In this document: positions 44,198-55,129 of the stretch, piece by piece | How positions within the stretch are numbered: the stretch's first letter is position 1 | Layout: every line of letters begins with the position of its first letter | Origin: Mactromeris polynyma | Taxonomy: Eukaryota; Mollusca; Bivalvia; Venerida; Mactridae | Length of the DNA: 64,000 nt | Direction: 5' to 3' | Assembly (NCBI GenBank): GCA_032209605.1 | Contig: JASFXZ010000013.1 | Span: 12,111,901 to 12,175,900 of the forward strand | Translations under genes and position numbers: made by a program | The notes under the pieces: generated by a model | The model's database searches: none | What the model saw: the letters and a program-made list of their open reading frames with translations, nothing else | Told to the model about the DNA's origin: nothing

Positions 44198-44277
44198 GGG
44201 AAGCCAGTAAACAGATACATGAATATAAATTAAAACTACAGAAGGCAGAGCAAGAAATAACTAATTTAGATGGAACA
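44198..44277 (+). CDS. LRRFIP exon 10 (residues 298-324), distal coiled coil
   Basis: The exon runs from the TTTTCAG acceptor to the GTAAGT donor. With the carried base it encodes REASKQIHEYKLKLQKAEQE followed by [33 protein letters not shown] is the vertebrate counterpart, one of the best conserved blocks in the family. Ends in phase 0. Confidence 0.96.
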
Positions 44278-44346
44278 GTAAGTATTGATACACTGATGTT
44301 AATGACTTTCAATAGTCCCTATGTCTTACTACCTATTACTATTAAT

Positions 44347-44763
44347 TAGGAATGTCTACGAATATTCGAATATTCGTTTGTACGTCCGAATATTCGAATA
44401 CTGATTCAGCATTCGAAATATTTGATAAAATATATTTTTTCAATGTAAAAGCTGAATGTTAGTGTATTTAATATCAATGATGGGCATTATCACATTGAAT
44501 GACATTTTACATATGAAAATAATATCTACATGTGTTAATTGACATGTCATGTTGTATATTTGGGGGCAAGAGAGATATAACACTTGTGGTGATGACACTT
44601 AGGCCCTGAAATTATTAGTTATCGCGGCGATTTTTGCAACTTGAGTGATCAGTTTAAAGCACATTGATAAGCATAAAGTTAAACTACGAATTTCAAATGT
44701 ATTATTATTAAATACGAAGATCGAATATTCGAATACCAAAATTGTCATTCGTTGACATCCCTA
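44347..44763. mobile_element. MITE with AGGGATGTCNACGAAT-type ends
   Basis: The left end TAGGAATGTCTACGAATATT and the complement of the right end (TAGGGATGTCAACGAATG) form inverted repeats. Many TATTCGAATA palindromes lie near both ends. About 417 bp, non-coding; the end motif is the kind seen in hAT-derived MITEs. Confidence 0.65.
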
Positions 44764-45339
44764 CTACTAATATATAGGAGTCTGGAGGGGAAAAGTTTTC
44801 AAGCAACAACTACAGCTACATGTTATTTACAAATGCTAAAATATTTTGTGTTGATAATGTGTAGTAATATTTGGTAAACATCGTGGTTGAGTTAGTAAGA
44901 GAGAATGAAGCATGTGTGAAAAATAAAACAATGATCATTTTATTGCTTACACTATTAATACTGGTAAAATGGAATAGATAAATTAGCTGATGATAGATAC
45001 CAGCAACCCGGGTCTCTGCACATATACTTTATTACTTAACGCCAATAAAAACGCAACAAAAATTGTGCATATAGATAAAGTGACATATCAAAGACAAAGA
45101 TATTCTTTTTTTTCAAACATGGTTTCATAAAATTAATCAATAATGAAATAAACATATTTTTAACATAAAGTTTAATAAAGTTTTGAACAAGAATTAACGC
45201 TTTTGAAAGTTTGTACTTCAGAATGACGCTTAGCTCAAATAGTTGCGTTTTTAATGACTTCAAGTATATAAACATGAATAATTGCACTAATGCTTGTTGA
45301 TATTTACCGTACATGATGGTTGCTTTGTGTATATGTTAG

Positions 45340-45444
45340 GTTAACCGATTAGAAACACAAGTAAAACGCTTCAAGTATGATGCTGAGGAAGCTGAGAGGT
45401 TGGAGGAAGAATTAAAATCGGACAGGAGACGGTTACAACGAGAG
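45340..45444 (+). CDS. LRRFIP exon 11 (residues 325-359), distal coiled coil
   Basis: This 35-codon exon lies between ATGTTAG and GTTTGT, phase 0. It encodes VNRLETQVKRFKYDAEEAER followed by LEEELKSDRRRLQRE. It matches the vertebrate RLEGQVxRYKxAAENAEKxEDELKAEKRKLQRE segment nearly residue for residue in pattern. Confidence 0.97.
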
Positions 45445-46193
45445 GTTTGTTCTCATTTCTCTTTTCAATTACATAGAACTCCTATTGAAACAAAATTTAA
45501 GTTTTGTGTTGGAAGTTAAAAATTAACACAAAAATTTCTTCATATGAATTTCTTCATACTTGTGATTATTTCATCTACTTACAATATCGTAGATGGAGTT
45601 GAAAATAAAAGTTTGACTGTAATCTGGTGAATGAAAAAATTCGGAGTGACTTCTGAGAAATGGAGTATTCTGTTTATACTATTACTATTGACAAACGTTT
45701 TGGTCTCCCAAACTGTCAAAGATCTTATCTTAATTTAAACATGACACATTCACTCATTCAAATTAATGGTGTTTTCAAAGTGATTTCATTTAAGAATAGT
45801 TGAGTTTTATATTATGATAACTTGTTTAATGATTTTATATGTATTTTACAAAGGTTTTAAATATATTGTGGATTATAGAAATCATCACTATGCTTAAATG
45901 TAGCAGTGTTTTTTAACAACTGAAATTACTTGCATATTTTCATTGAACACATGAAAGATATTATAAATAAAGGGTACTTTCACATTTTATATACTTGTCC
46001 AATACCCCACTAGTAGAAATTGGCAAATATTGTTAAAAGAATCGTGTCTCTCATCAGATTATATTAAGCACACCCATGTGGTTCCTATAATTAGAAATGA
46101 AGCCCGAATTGAGAAAACCGGATATCTCTGAAAACTGAACAAAATTTGCGGTCCGAACACGGTTTGGTTTCCTCATATTGTACTGTATATTTA

Positions 46194-46410
46194 CAGTGGA
46201 ACACGCTTATAACGTACTCGGTTATAACAAAAAATCGAATAGTACGTAGTAGTTTTTATTCCCCGACCAGGCACTGCTATATTTCATTTTATAACATGGT
46301 TATAATGAATTTGGTTATAGCGTTATTTCGTTGTATGGATGTAACAAAGTTTGGATATAACAAAGTAAATCTACAGGTCCCCAGACATTCATTATAAGGG
46401 TGTTCCACTG
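46194..46410. mobile_element. TA-flanked MITE with CAGTGGAACACGCTTATAA ends
   Basis: The left end CAGTGGAACACGCTTATAA matches the complement of the right end TTATAAGGGTGTTCCACTG with few changes, and TA lies on both sides (46192-46193, 46411-46412). This is typical of the Tc1/mariner/pogo class of non-autonomous elements. The interior has repeated GGTTATAA/GGATATAA motifs. Confidence 0.8.
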
Positions 46411-46503
46411 TACAATGTTTTACTGTACATTTACAATGTTTTTGTACAGGTTTAAGGCAGAATCTGAACTAGTATGTTTGACTGAAGTTTAAGATTCCAT
46501 ATT

Positions 46504-46776
46504 CCATAGAGCCGTGGTCCAGTGGTTAGTACGCTGGACTTGTAACCCGGCGATCTGGGTTCGATTCCCGGTCGCAGCAGGTCATACCCTTCCATGAATA
46601 TTTGACAAAAATGTCAATTTTCCTCCACATGTGGAGAAGTTGCCGGCTCCTTGTGGAAGGGTAAGTTAGTACTGGTAAGAATTCAGTCCAGGAAAAACTG
46701 GTTAGGTGAACCGGCCGCCGTATATAACTGAAATATCGTTGAGAAACTGTGTTAAACACGATGAAACAAACAAACA
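46504..46776 (+). mobile_element. tRNA-headed SINE, family B copy 2, with 15-bp target duplication
   Basis: This is a full-length element with a Thr-like tRNA head (A box GTCCAGTGGTTAGTACGC, B box GGGTTCGATTCCC), a conserved body and an AACAAACAAAC tail. The direct repeat TTAAGATTCCATATT flanks it (46489-46503 and 46777-46791), proving insertion by retrotransposition. It sits just upstream of the last LRRFIP exon. Confidence 0.92.
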
Positions 46777-46818
46777 TTAAGATTCCATATTATTATAGTC
46801 CTTTGTTCTCTATTTCAG

Positions 46819-46929
46819 TTACGGGAATGTCAAAATCAGATTGAAGAATTACAAAATCAGAATAAACACCTAACTAAACGATTAGAAAAAATTAGACAGA
46901 CTAGAAGTGCTTTAGGAGTTAGTACATGA
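46819..46929 (+). CDS. LRRFIP exon 12, short-isoform C-terminus (residues 360-395)
   Basis: The acceptor is CTATTTCAG. The exon encodes LRECQNQIEELQNQNKHLTK, then RLEKIRQTRSALGVST and TGA at 46927-46929. The end RLEKIRQTRSAL equals the RLEKMKANR(S/T)AL terminus of LRRFIP1/2, so the gene model is complete at its 3' end. This end has no CaaX box, unlike the long isoform. Confidence 0.97.
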   Translation, partial: LRECQNQIEELQNQNKHLTKRLEKIRQTRSALGVST

Positions 46930-47635
46930 ATCTGTATCCATATCATTTGTAAGACGACATCACCCACTGGTCAGTTATGTATCTCATCTTAGTCGTGATT
47001 GGCTGGCTTCTGTAGAGAGCATTATTCTGATTGGATGAGTTGGAAAAAGATAGTCATGTGACCAGTGCTTTTTGCTGTGATTGGATTATATAATATTGAA
47101 TCATGATAGCAAGCGTAGTTGTTTCCTATTGTAGAACAAGTCAAACCCAAGGTTTTGATATGTCCTTTTTGCAAAAATATTCCAATACTGCTTATCATTG
47201 TGTATCTGGCAATAAAACTAGATTGAGCTGTCTTAGTGGCAGAGTAGATATAATCCAAGTATGTGAACAGTTAAGTAAATCATGTGTACATGTGAGAGCG
47301 TGATCAACAAGTTATATAACGTGGTACATCGTATATGCACAGATGTACAAGGGGGATCATTGCAAAAATGGTTTTACTTGCTTATATTTAATGTATTAGA
47401 ATTTTGTCAAGAGAATTTTGCGAAGTTCTTTCACAATGGTTGATTGTATTGTATGTTGGAGATAGTCAAACTTGTTAGCAGATGTTGGGGGATAGATCGC
47501 TTAGTAATCAAGAATGCTTTTTTTTGCTACAGTTCATCTTATATATGTAGTCGTGCTTTGAATTTCATTTAACATGAATTTTCCTTATTGTGGATTTGTG
47601 ATGCTCTTTCTTAAGCTATCTTCATTATTTATGCT

Positions 47636-47970
47636 CAGGGCTCTAGGAATCCACTAGCCCGACGTCCCGGACTAGTCGAATGCAGAATCAGGCTACTAAC
47701 AGTTGAGTTGAAGTTAGTCCCGGACAAGTCTGTTTTTAAAGCTTACTAACATCAGCAATTGCTCTCAGTTGTAAGTCAAACCTTAAAATCCCACAGACAC
47801 ATACATGATGTGCTTATTAATTTTATATATTGTGGAGCTATCATTGTGTATGTTTGTTTATTACTAAATTGACCAATATTCTCGGACAACTAGCTTCCAA
47901 TGTTGGACAAGTCCAAACTTACATTTACATTAGTCCGGGACAAGTTTTGAAAAAAAAATCTAGAGCCCTG
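47636..47970. mobile_element. hAT-like MITE with CAGGGCTCTAG ends and ATGCT duplication
   Basis: The perfect 11 bp inverted ends CAGGGCTCTAG / CTAGAGCCCTG are flanked on both sides by ATGCT. The interior contains repeated TCCCGGAC(A)AGT words and their inverse. About 335 bp, non-coding. Confidence 0.88.
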
Positions 47971-48279
47971 ATGCTGACTGATTCAAGAAAATCCAACAGG
48001 AGTTTTTTGTTTTCAGTAAATTATACATAAAGTAAACTTAAACATGTTAGAAGTTGTAGGTGGGGTGTAAGAAAGGCCTAATGTTTCTGTTGGCCTAATG
48101 TATTAGTATACTTAATTGGTTCTGTGAGTAATTTGCGTTGTTTCGTTTATTATTTCATCTTTCATACCAACGTATAAATGTAAACATGTTACATTGACTC
48201 TAGTTAACAACATTCAGTGTATGTATATAACATAGGTATGGAATGCTCAGTAGTTGTTGGCTAAATGTTTCACAATTAT

Positions 48280-48500
48280 TATGCCCCCCTTAGAAGAAGA
48301 GAGGGCATATTGGTTTGCACATGTTGGTAGGTCGATCCGTAACCTTTTCATTTCCGATCAATAACTCAAGAGCCCATTGACCTATCATCCTCAAACTTGG
48401 TCCACACATTCATCTTGGGTAGCAGAGGAGCCCTATTGATTTTGGGGTCAAAGGTCAAGCTTACTGGGGGGGCATGATGTTTAACAAACATCTCTTGTTT
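48280..48500 (+). repeat. Dispersed repeat L, copy 2
   Basis: It begins TATGCCCCCCTTAGAAGAAG, has GAGGGCATATTGGTTTGCAC and GAGGAGCCCTATTGATTTTG, and ends ACAAACATCTCTTGTTTA. It is the same family and orientation as 34751-34985. Confidence 0.8.
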
Positions 48501-48600
48501 ACCGATCGTGTTAATTATCCTTGGCAATACAAGCCTTAATTATCCTTGGCAATACAAGCCTTAATTATCCTTGGCAATACAAGCCTTAATTACAAATTGA

Positions 48601-50845
48601 GACTTGTTCCGATATTTCCTATTTTTGTCATAAATGTATCACTGCTGGTCTTTAACATATGAAATATGTTCTACGTCTGATCAAATTATTCAAAAGTATG
48701 TTTTCGAGTCAATGTAAATGTAGATACTGGTATGTAGTTATATATACTTCCATTGAAGTGGGTTTACTTGTGTTTATTTTGTTGTTAGGAAATCAATGGT
48801 CGAGATATTGACATATTGGTGCGACACAAATCATCTAGTTTTTGTTACTGAAGTAACAGACAACATAGTTTTATTCCAGACTTCTGACAATGTCAAGATC
48901 ACTCATGATGTATTGCATATTAAAGATAAATGTATTATGTCAGTTCACTGGGCCTAGTTGCTGCTGTTTTTTCATGACTTATAGAAAATAAAACATATGT
49001 GCTGTATTTAAGCTGTAGCCATGTGTATACTTTCTCATATTTAGTGCTGTTGGTTAGAAGTAAAGAAGAAAAAATGACATGTTAGGCTGTTTTGTAGATA
49101 TCATCTGATTTGCTCAATACTTTATGTAAGCAATAATGACGACAGGTGTATATAGGAGATGCTTGTAGGTGCTTCCATGTTCTTTGTTCTCTAAGTTTCT
49201 CGACTTGATGTTACTGTTCCTCAATGAAAACTTCATTTGTCTTCAATTCTATTTCGCCTGTCTGTGTATTATTGAAGGCATCAGTGTTATCTTCCTGACT
49301 GCAGAATACTTCATCCTTTCTCAGATGCTGTTTGACTTTACATTAGTCTGTTCTGTTTTGTCGCGGGGGATCGTAGGAGATATGTCGTGTCTCTCCAAAT
49401 ACCCTTGATCAGTGCCATGTTTAACTGTTTGTATCAAATTTGTGGCAAGTTTTTAAATGTGTTCATTTTTATCCTAGATGTTAGTTTGAATTATTTTACA
49501 TTAAGTATCACTTCTGAAGAAAGATATCCTGGTTTCCCCTTTAAACAGTTGATTGTGGCTGTTTTGGGGTACCAATAGTTTGCACTCATAAATTATTTCT
49601 TTCATATTGACTGAAGGTTAAATTGTCTTAATGTTTATACACATCCCTGAATATAATCATCGTATAGTTTAGGGAATACTGATACAGCTTAGCCGCATCC
49701 CTTTAAAATATGACCCCTAAAACCCTTCATATGTTCAGAACAAAACCATTTACGTCTTTGAGGAGAATCAGAAGTTTATCCGTTTCATTTGCTTATCGTT
49801 TAACCATCCACAATTGACGTTTCAATGATGTTAGCCTTCCAGTTTGATATGGTTAGTATCAAGGCATTAAAGTGGAAATCTTGTCTTAATTCATATGTTA
49901 TAAGATTAGATTTATATATTCCTTAGAATAGAAATTTAGATACAACACTATCGAGACATTATAAATGTTTTGTTAAAAGTTGAATGATTTTTGTGACTTT
50001 CGATGTTTTCATTATACTGTGTCTTCCAGTCATGTGTCCAATCATCTTTAACAACTTTGGCAATCATTGCTTCAAAGTTATATTTCTGTTTTGTCCGACA
50101 CAAATTCATTGGCACAGATGTCAGGTCGGCGTGGTACAAGAGTTGCTGACCTTGGATGGAACGAGTCCGTTGTAGTTTTCATTAGTTTTATCTGTGTTAT
50201 ATTTATTTTTACTTCATGTATGACATATATACGTACCATATCTCCATAGATACCAGATGGTCGACCATCTTATTCCACATGAAATGTCTCATTGAAAGTT
50301 TGTGTTATTGACTCTTACATTGTAACATACATGTGAATTATCCATCCTTGTGTATTGTCCTTGTGAACCCAGCGTATATCAGAATATCAGTTAACCAATA
50401 CATATAGTGAAGTTTAGTATATACTTTGTGTTATTGCCGATGTTTACTGTTGTTTCTGGTACAGCATGTCCCCCCTCTCCCTCAATTCCTCATCTTGATT
50501 ATGTATGGAAATTATTCCAGTGTCTATATATTCTAGTGGGAAAGTTTATGTATCAACTCAGCCCTCTCATCATGCTATATATATATTTCTGTCATAATAA
50601 TTTATACTTATATCTTTGTATTATAGTTGCACATTTTGTGTGTTATTTTTACAATTTTTACTTCAAATATGCAGATTATTGTTTGACAGAAATTAAGCAG
50701 TTTGTGAAAAATATGGCTTTGAACATGTTCAGCCAGTGTATGCATGAACTAGTCTATGTGAAATGTCTGATCTTTGTGTACAGCTAGTGTAGGCATGAAC
50801 CAGTCTATGTGAAATGTCTGATCTTTCTGTACACTTCTCTGTATA
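48601..50845 (+). other. Intergenic stretch without recognised genes
   Basis: No coding sequence is identified. 49487-49625 resembles 53942-54068 (shared AAAGATATCCTG, TTGTGGCTGTTTTGGGGTAC and TTTCATATTGACTG), so it is a diverged third relic of the duplicated block downstream. A short two-unit repeat of about 50 bp (CATGAACTAGTCTATGTGAA) lies at about 50733-50834. Confidence 0.5.
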
Positions 50846-52408
50846 TAGAGAGAGTTTATGCGACTCTATTGAGAATATTGACATCATGTAACAATAAATG
50901 ATGTACTTGCAGTAGGTGTGGTGATTCGTCATGTTTTTCATAAACTTTAATAATTTCAATTTGTTGTAAGTACAAACACAAAGTGATATAGCATCAAGAC
51001 ATGGAGACATTAATACACTGCCCTCCAAAACTTCTTCACACTTGAATATTTTGAATTTAGTAACTTTTTCTTACAGAATTTAAAATAAAACATGTATGAC
51101 CATGAAGTAAAATTATTCATCCCACTTCTGTGATCTATAGTTTTGAATTAACAATTTGCACATCTCTGCAGCAGCATCAATCAGCCTGCATCCGAAACCA
51201 ATATGTGTGTAACTGATTGACCTAACACAGTTTGTTTCAGTACACATTTATAAATACTTCTACAGAAAATTATCGCTGAGTTAAAAAGCATTTTCGATTT
51301 ATTGCATGTGAAACAAATATGAAAATACATATATTGCAATGGGAAATTGTCAAAGTGTGAAGGAACTTTTGGAGGGCAGTGTATGTCACATGGCATGAAG
51401 TAATGATCTGCAAGAAGATAGACAAATAGGTATTTTATCGTGTACACTTTTGTCTTAACTGGTCATTTACTGATTTTGTTTGAAATTCTTTGACAATCTT
51501 AACAGTCTGATGGAGACTGTAATATGCAGCATCTTTATCTTCTATGTATCTGAATAAACCATGTTGTTACTTTGATTTGAAATTCAAACAAAATTCCACA
51601 CATTGAATCTTATATCGGATCTGATGTGTCTCTCTTTAGTATTTTTGTATTGTCAAAATACTTTGGCATTGTATAATTGTAATAGTTTAACTTTTCCTAC
51701 AGTGTTCCTGTGTAAACTTAGGTAATATCTCACAGTAAAGCCCGAGTCTAGGTGATATAACTCCTGGGTGGACCCTAATATTCCCCAGGTATATCTGTTT
51801 AACATGTGATATCTCTATATATATTATGTGTGTTTAAACTTGTACTTTGATCATGTATGTAGATGCATTATTTAGGGACAATTTATAACACTCCTCATGA
51901 TGAAATATTCATTTACCAAATATGGTCGAAAGTCGCATGGTGTCCATGTGGTTCTTTGGCTAGGAATAAAAACTGAAATACAACATTCTCTCTTTGTTCT
52001 CTTATTTACTTGTATTATGTGTTTCATAGATGTAACTATAGCTATGGTAACACAATTAAACACTCACAAAGTCACACAGAAAACAATAATAATCTTACAC
52101 AAGAATCCGAATCAACAGAGTTCATACATTCATCTGCAGAAACCAGTTTGTATAGATGTTGTAGAACTCTCTTATATACGCTAGAACTTGTCAATGTTGT
52201 CACACGGGATGTAACAAATTGCAATCATATAGACATAAGTTGTGACATCAAATAGTTCAAACTGGATCCACTGACGTATTTAACGTGTAGTTGCTGGCCT
52301 TGCTATCTTTCTGTCAGCAATTAATCTATGGATCTGTGGACAGGTTTGCCTGCAATGTAACAGTAGCTTGTTTTGAATCCAAGAAGCATCTTCAAAATAT
52401 TGAGAGAT
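50846..52408 (+). repeat. 1.55-kb tandem segmental duplication, copy 1
   Basis: This matches 52412-53952 over its whole length, with scattered substitutions and small indels. Shared landmarks include AGAGAGTTTATGNGACTCTA at the start and GAAGCATCTTCAAAATATT at the end. The small open frame near 51897 is conserved in both copies only because the duplication is young. I see no gene. Confidence 0.93.
51016..51381. mobile_element. Tc1/mariner-type MITE inside duplication copy 1
   Basis: The ends are CACTGCCCTCCAAAACTTCT and the complement AGGAACTTTTGGAGGGCAGTG, flanked by TA on both sides. 366 bp without a transposase. It is present at the same place in both duplicates, so it inserted before the duplication. 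Confidence 0.85.
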
Positions 52409-52411
52409 GTA

Positions 52412-53952
52412 GAGAGAGTTTATGAGACTCTATGGAAAATATTGGCATCATGTAACAATAAATGATGTACTTTCAGTATGTGTGGTGATTCGTCATGTTT
52501 TTCATAAACTTTTATAATTTCAATTTTTTGTGAGTACAAACACAAAGTGATATAGCATCAAGGCATGGAGACATTAATACACTGCCCTCCAAAACTTTCT
52601 TCACACTTTAATATTTTGAATTTAGTTACTTTTTCTTACAGAATTTAAAATAAAACATGTATGACAATGAAGTAAAATTATTCATCCCACTTCTGTGATC
52701 TATAGTTTTGAATTAACAATTTGCACATCTCGGCAGCAGCATCAATCAGCCTGCATCCGAAACCAATATGTGTGTAACTGATTGATCTAACACAGTTTGT
52801 TTCAGTACAAATTTATAAATACTTCTACAGAAAATTATTGCTGAGTCAAAAAGCATTTTCGATTTATTGCATGTGAAACAAATATGAAAATACATATATT
52901 GCAATGGGAAATTGTCAAAGTGTGAAGGAACTTTTGGAGGGCAGTGTATGTCACGTGGTATGAAGTAATGATCAGCAAGAAGATAGACAAATAGGTATTT
53001 TATCGTGTACACTTGGCTTAACTGGTCATTTATTGATTTTGTTTGAAATTCTTTGACAATCCAACAGTCTGAAAGAGACTGTAATAAGCAGCATCTTTAT
53101 CTTCTATGTATCTGAATAAATCATGTTGTTACTTTGATTTGAAATTCAAACAAAATTCCACACATTGAATCTTATATCGGATCTGATGTGTCTCTCTGAA
53201 GTATTTTTGTATTGTCAAAATACTTTGGCATTGTATAATTGTAATAGTTTAACTTTCCTACAGTGTTCCTGTGTAAACTTAGGTAATATATCGCAGTAAA
53301 GCCCGAGTCTAGGTGATATAACTCCTGGGTGGACCCTAATATTCCCCAGGTGTATCTGTTTAACATGTGATATCTCTATATATATTATGTGTGTTTAAAC
53401 TTGTACTTTGATCATGTATGTAGATGCATTATTTAGGGACAATTTATAACACTCCTCATGATGAAATATTCATTTACCAAATATGGTCGAAAGTCGCATG
53501 GTGTCCATGTGGTTCTTTGGCTAGGAATAAAAACTGAAATACAACATTCTTTCTTTGTTTTCTTATATACTTGTTTTATGTTTTGCATAGATGTAACTGT
53601 TGCTATGGTAACACAATTAAACACTCACAAAGTCACACAGAAAACAATAATAATCTTGCACAAGAATCCGAATCAACAAAGTTCATACATCCATCTGCAG
53701 AAACCAGTTTGTATAGATGTTGTAGAACTCTCTTATATACAAGGGATGCAACAATATTGCAATCATATAGACATAAGTTGTGACATCAAATAGTTCAAAC
53801 CGGATCCACTGCCGTATGGAACGTGTAGTTGCTGGCCTTGCTATCTTTCTGTCAGCAATCAATCTATGGATCTATGGACAGGTTTGCATGCAATGTAACA
53901 GTAGATTGTTTGATGTCAGTTTTTAATCCAAGAAGCATCTTCAAAATATTTT
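52412..53952 (+). repeat. 1.55-kb tandem segmental duplication, copy 2
   Basis: This is the second copy of 50846-52408 and immediately follows it. Differences include a deletion near 53750 relative to 52185-52210. Confidence 0.93.
52580..52946. mobile_element. Tc1/mariner-type MITE inside duplication copy 2
   Basis: It has the same TA-flanked CACTGCCCTCC ends and interior as 51016-51381, and was copied with the surrounding segment. Confidence 0.85.
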
Positions 53953-54089
53953 ACTATTTTTTTTCGAAAAGATATCCTGTTGTCCCCTATAAAGGGTTCA
54001 TTGTGGCTGTTTTGGGGTACCTATAGCGTGCACTAATAACATATTTATTTCATATTGACTGTAGGTAATTGTCCTAATTAACTTTGAAA

Positions 54090-54870
54090 CTACATTTCGG
54101 TCAAAATCTTGTCTGCTCGGTGAGAAATTTTCAGGATCTGTCCAGAAGACCAGAGAATGGACTGCTTCCACCACTATAATTTCCTTTCATCAAATATATC
54201 GACTGGTAGACCTTCATTCACCTCTTTTAACAAGTCTGTACCTTCCACGAATGTATCTCTTGCTTTGTCCTGATGAATTCATTATCCATGGTTTGCAAGA
54301 AAGGCATTGGTACTTCTTTAAAACCATTATCAAAGTGATCGATTATTCTCAGTAACTCATCACTTGCCATCTCTTGCAAGCATAAACCCATCGCTGAAGT
54401 ATTCGACGTGTCACACTGCACAAACTGAGCAAGTTTTTCCGCGTTTTGTTTACTTTTCATCGTTGCTAGGCAACCATGAATGCTCCGGCTGAACCTGACT
54501 GAGCAATGTGGAATAAACTCTTCCTGGATACAGTGCTTGTAACACAACACTGGCTGCACCCGCAGATTTTCCAAATATAGTTATCCTATCTGGATCACCA
54601 TCAAAGGCAGCAATGTTGTCATTGGTCCATTTGATCGCCATTCTTTGGTCCCAGAGTCCGTAATTTTCAGGACAGGCATCATCGTCATTTACTTAAGAAT
54701 CCCCACAAAGATAGACACTAATTAACGGTCACCACAACAACTCTACCATAAGAAACAAGATGGCTGCCCCGACCACAAATGCACCACCCTGTATCCATAT
54801 CACGACAGCCAATCTCCAACGCAGTGATCTCCCCTTATAGTTATCGGAAATCTCTGACATCACAGACTTT
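54090..54870 (-). pseudogene. Carboxylesterase/cholinesterase-family pseudogene (frameshifted fragment)
   Basis: On the minus strand, pieces of an alpha/beta-hydrolase esterase appear in order across all three frames. They are LAVVIWIQGGAFVVGAA (oxyanion-hole region, HGG changed to QGG), YGRVVVVTVN and GFLS, then [34 protein letters not shown] (nucleophile elbow, GxSxG with Lys for the usual Glu), NAEKLAQFVQCDTSNTSAM and VPMPFLQTMDNEFI. At least three frame changes and internal stops separate these blocks. Only about 200 codons of a roughly 550-aa family remain, and no introns are visible. It is a decayed, non-functional partial copy. A hidden intron cannot explain the shifts because they fall inside conserved motifs. 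Confidence 0.88.
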
Positions 54871-55038
54871 TCGTCAAGATTTTTGACAAAATATTTTTTT
54901 CATTTATTTAATTTTAGTTTGACAATGTTATAGTCATATATATCTTAATTTAAAACATAAGCTGTTTGGTGGTAGGAAAAGTAAAAAAATAACAATATAA
55001 AAAAAATATTTAGAAATAAATGCTAACATATTATAGAG

Positions 55039-55129
55039 GATATTTGTTGATTTCGATGGAAAATCGAATTTTATTTCACGAGTGGTCAAAAGAAATATAT
55101 TTATCTTCCATCGAAATCAACTAATATTC
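55039..55129. mobile_element. Palindromic MITE-like element
   Basis: GATATTTGTTGATTTCGATG is mirrored by CATCGAAATCAACTAATATTC. The centre contains CACGAGTGGTCA, also seen as CATGAGTGGTCA beside the 43158-43312 palindrome, which suggests a shared family. Confidence 0.6.

Larger units (their letters stand above)
1560..46929 (+). other. LRRFIP-family gene locus (12 coding exons, two alternative ends)
   Basis: The gene spans about 45 kb. Coding exons are 1560-1637, 20287-20373, 24835-24876, 25061-25165, 26805-26975, 27479-27571, 28499-28652, 42138-42187, 43035-43146, 44198-44277, 45340-45444 and 46819-46929. Together they give 1,188 nt, or 395 aa plus stop. All junctions are AG/GT and keep frame; the intron after exon 7 and the intron after exon 9 are phase 1, the others phase 0. 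The order of segments matches vertebrate LRRFIP1/2: basic N-terminal helix, serine-rich linker, coiled coil, GEGTL motif, distal coiled coil. The family binds Flightless-I and Dishevelled and, in mammals, takes part in nucleic-acid sensing and TLR/Wnt signalling. An alternative end reads through exon 7 to 32182. Whether this is an LRRFIP1 or LRRFIP2 orthologue or a pre-duplication single gene cannot be settled here. Confidence 0.92.
46930..48600 (+). promoter_or_regulatory. Putative 3' UTR / 3' flank of the short isoform; AATAAA at 47211
   Basis: No coding sequence follows the TGA. The first AATAAA is at 47211-47216 (GGCAATAAAACTAG). The region also contains a MITE (47636-47970), repeat L copy 2 (48280-48500) and a 25-bp triplicated sequence AATTATCCTTGGCAATACAA + GCCTT at about 48511-48590. 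Confidence 0.4.

Noticed and set aside
51897..53793. Conserved small protein MMKYSFTKYGRKSHG... in two copies
   Set aside because: The copies belong to a young 1.55-kb DNA duplication, so conservation is not evidence of coding; overlapping frames are equally conserved.
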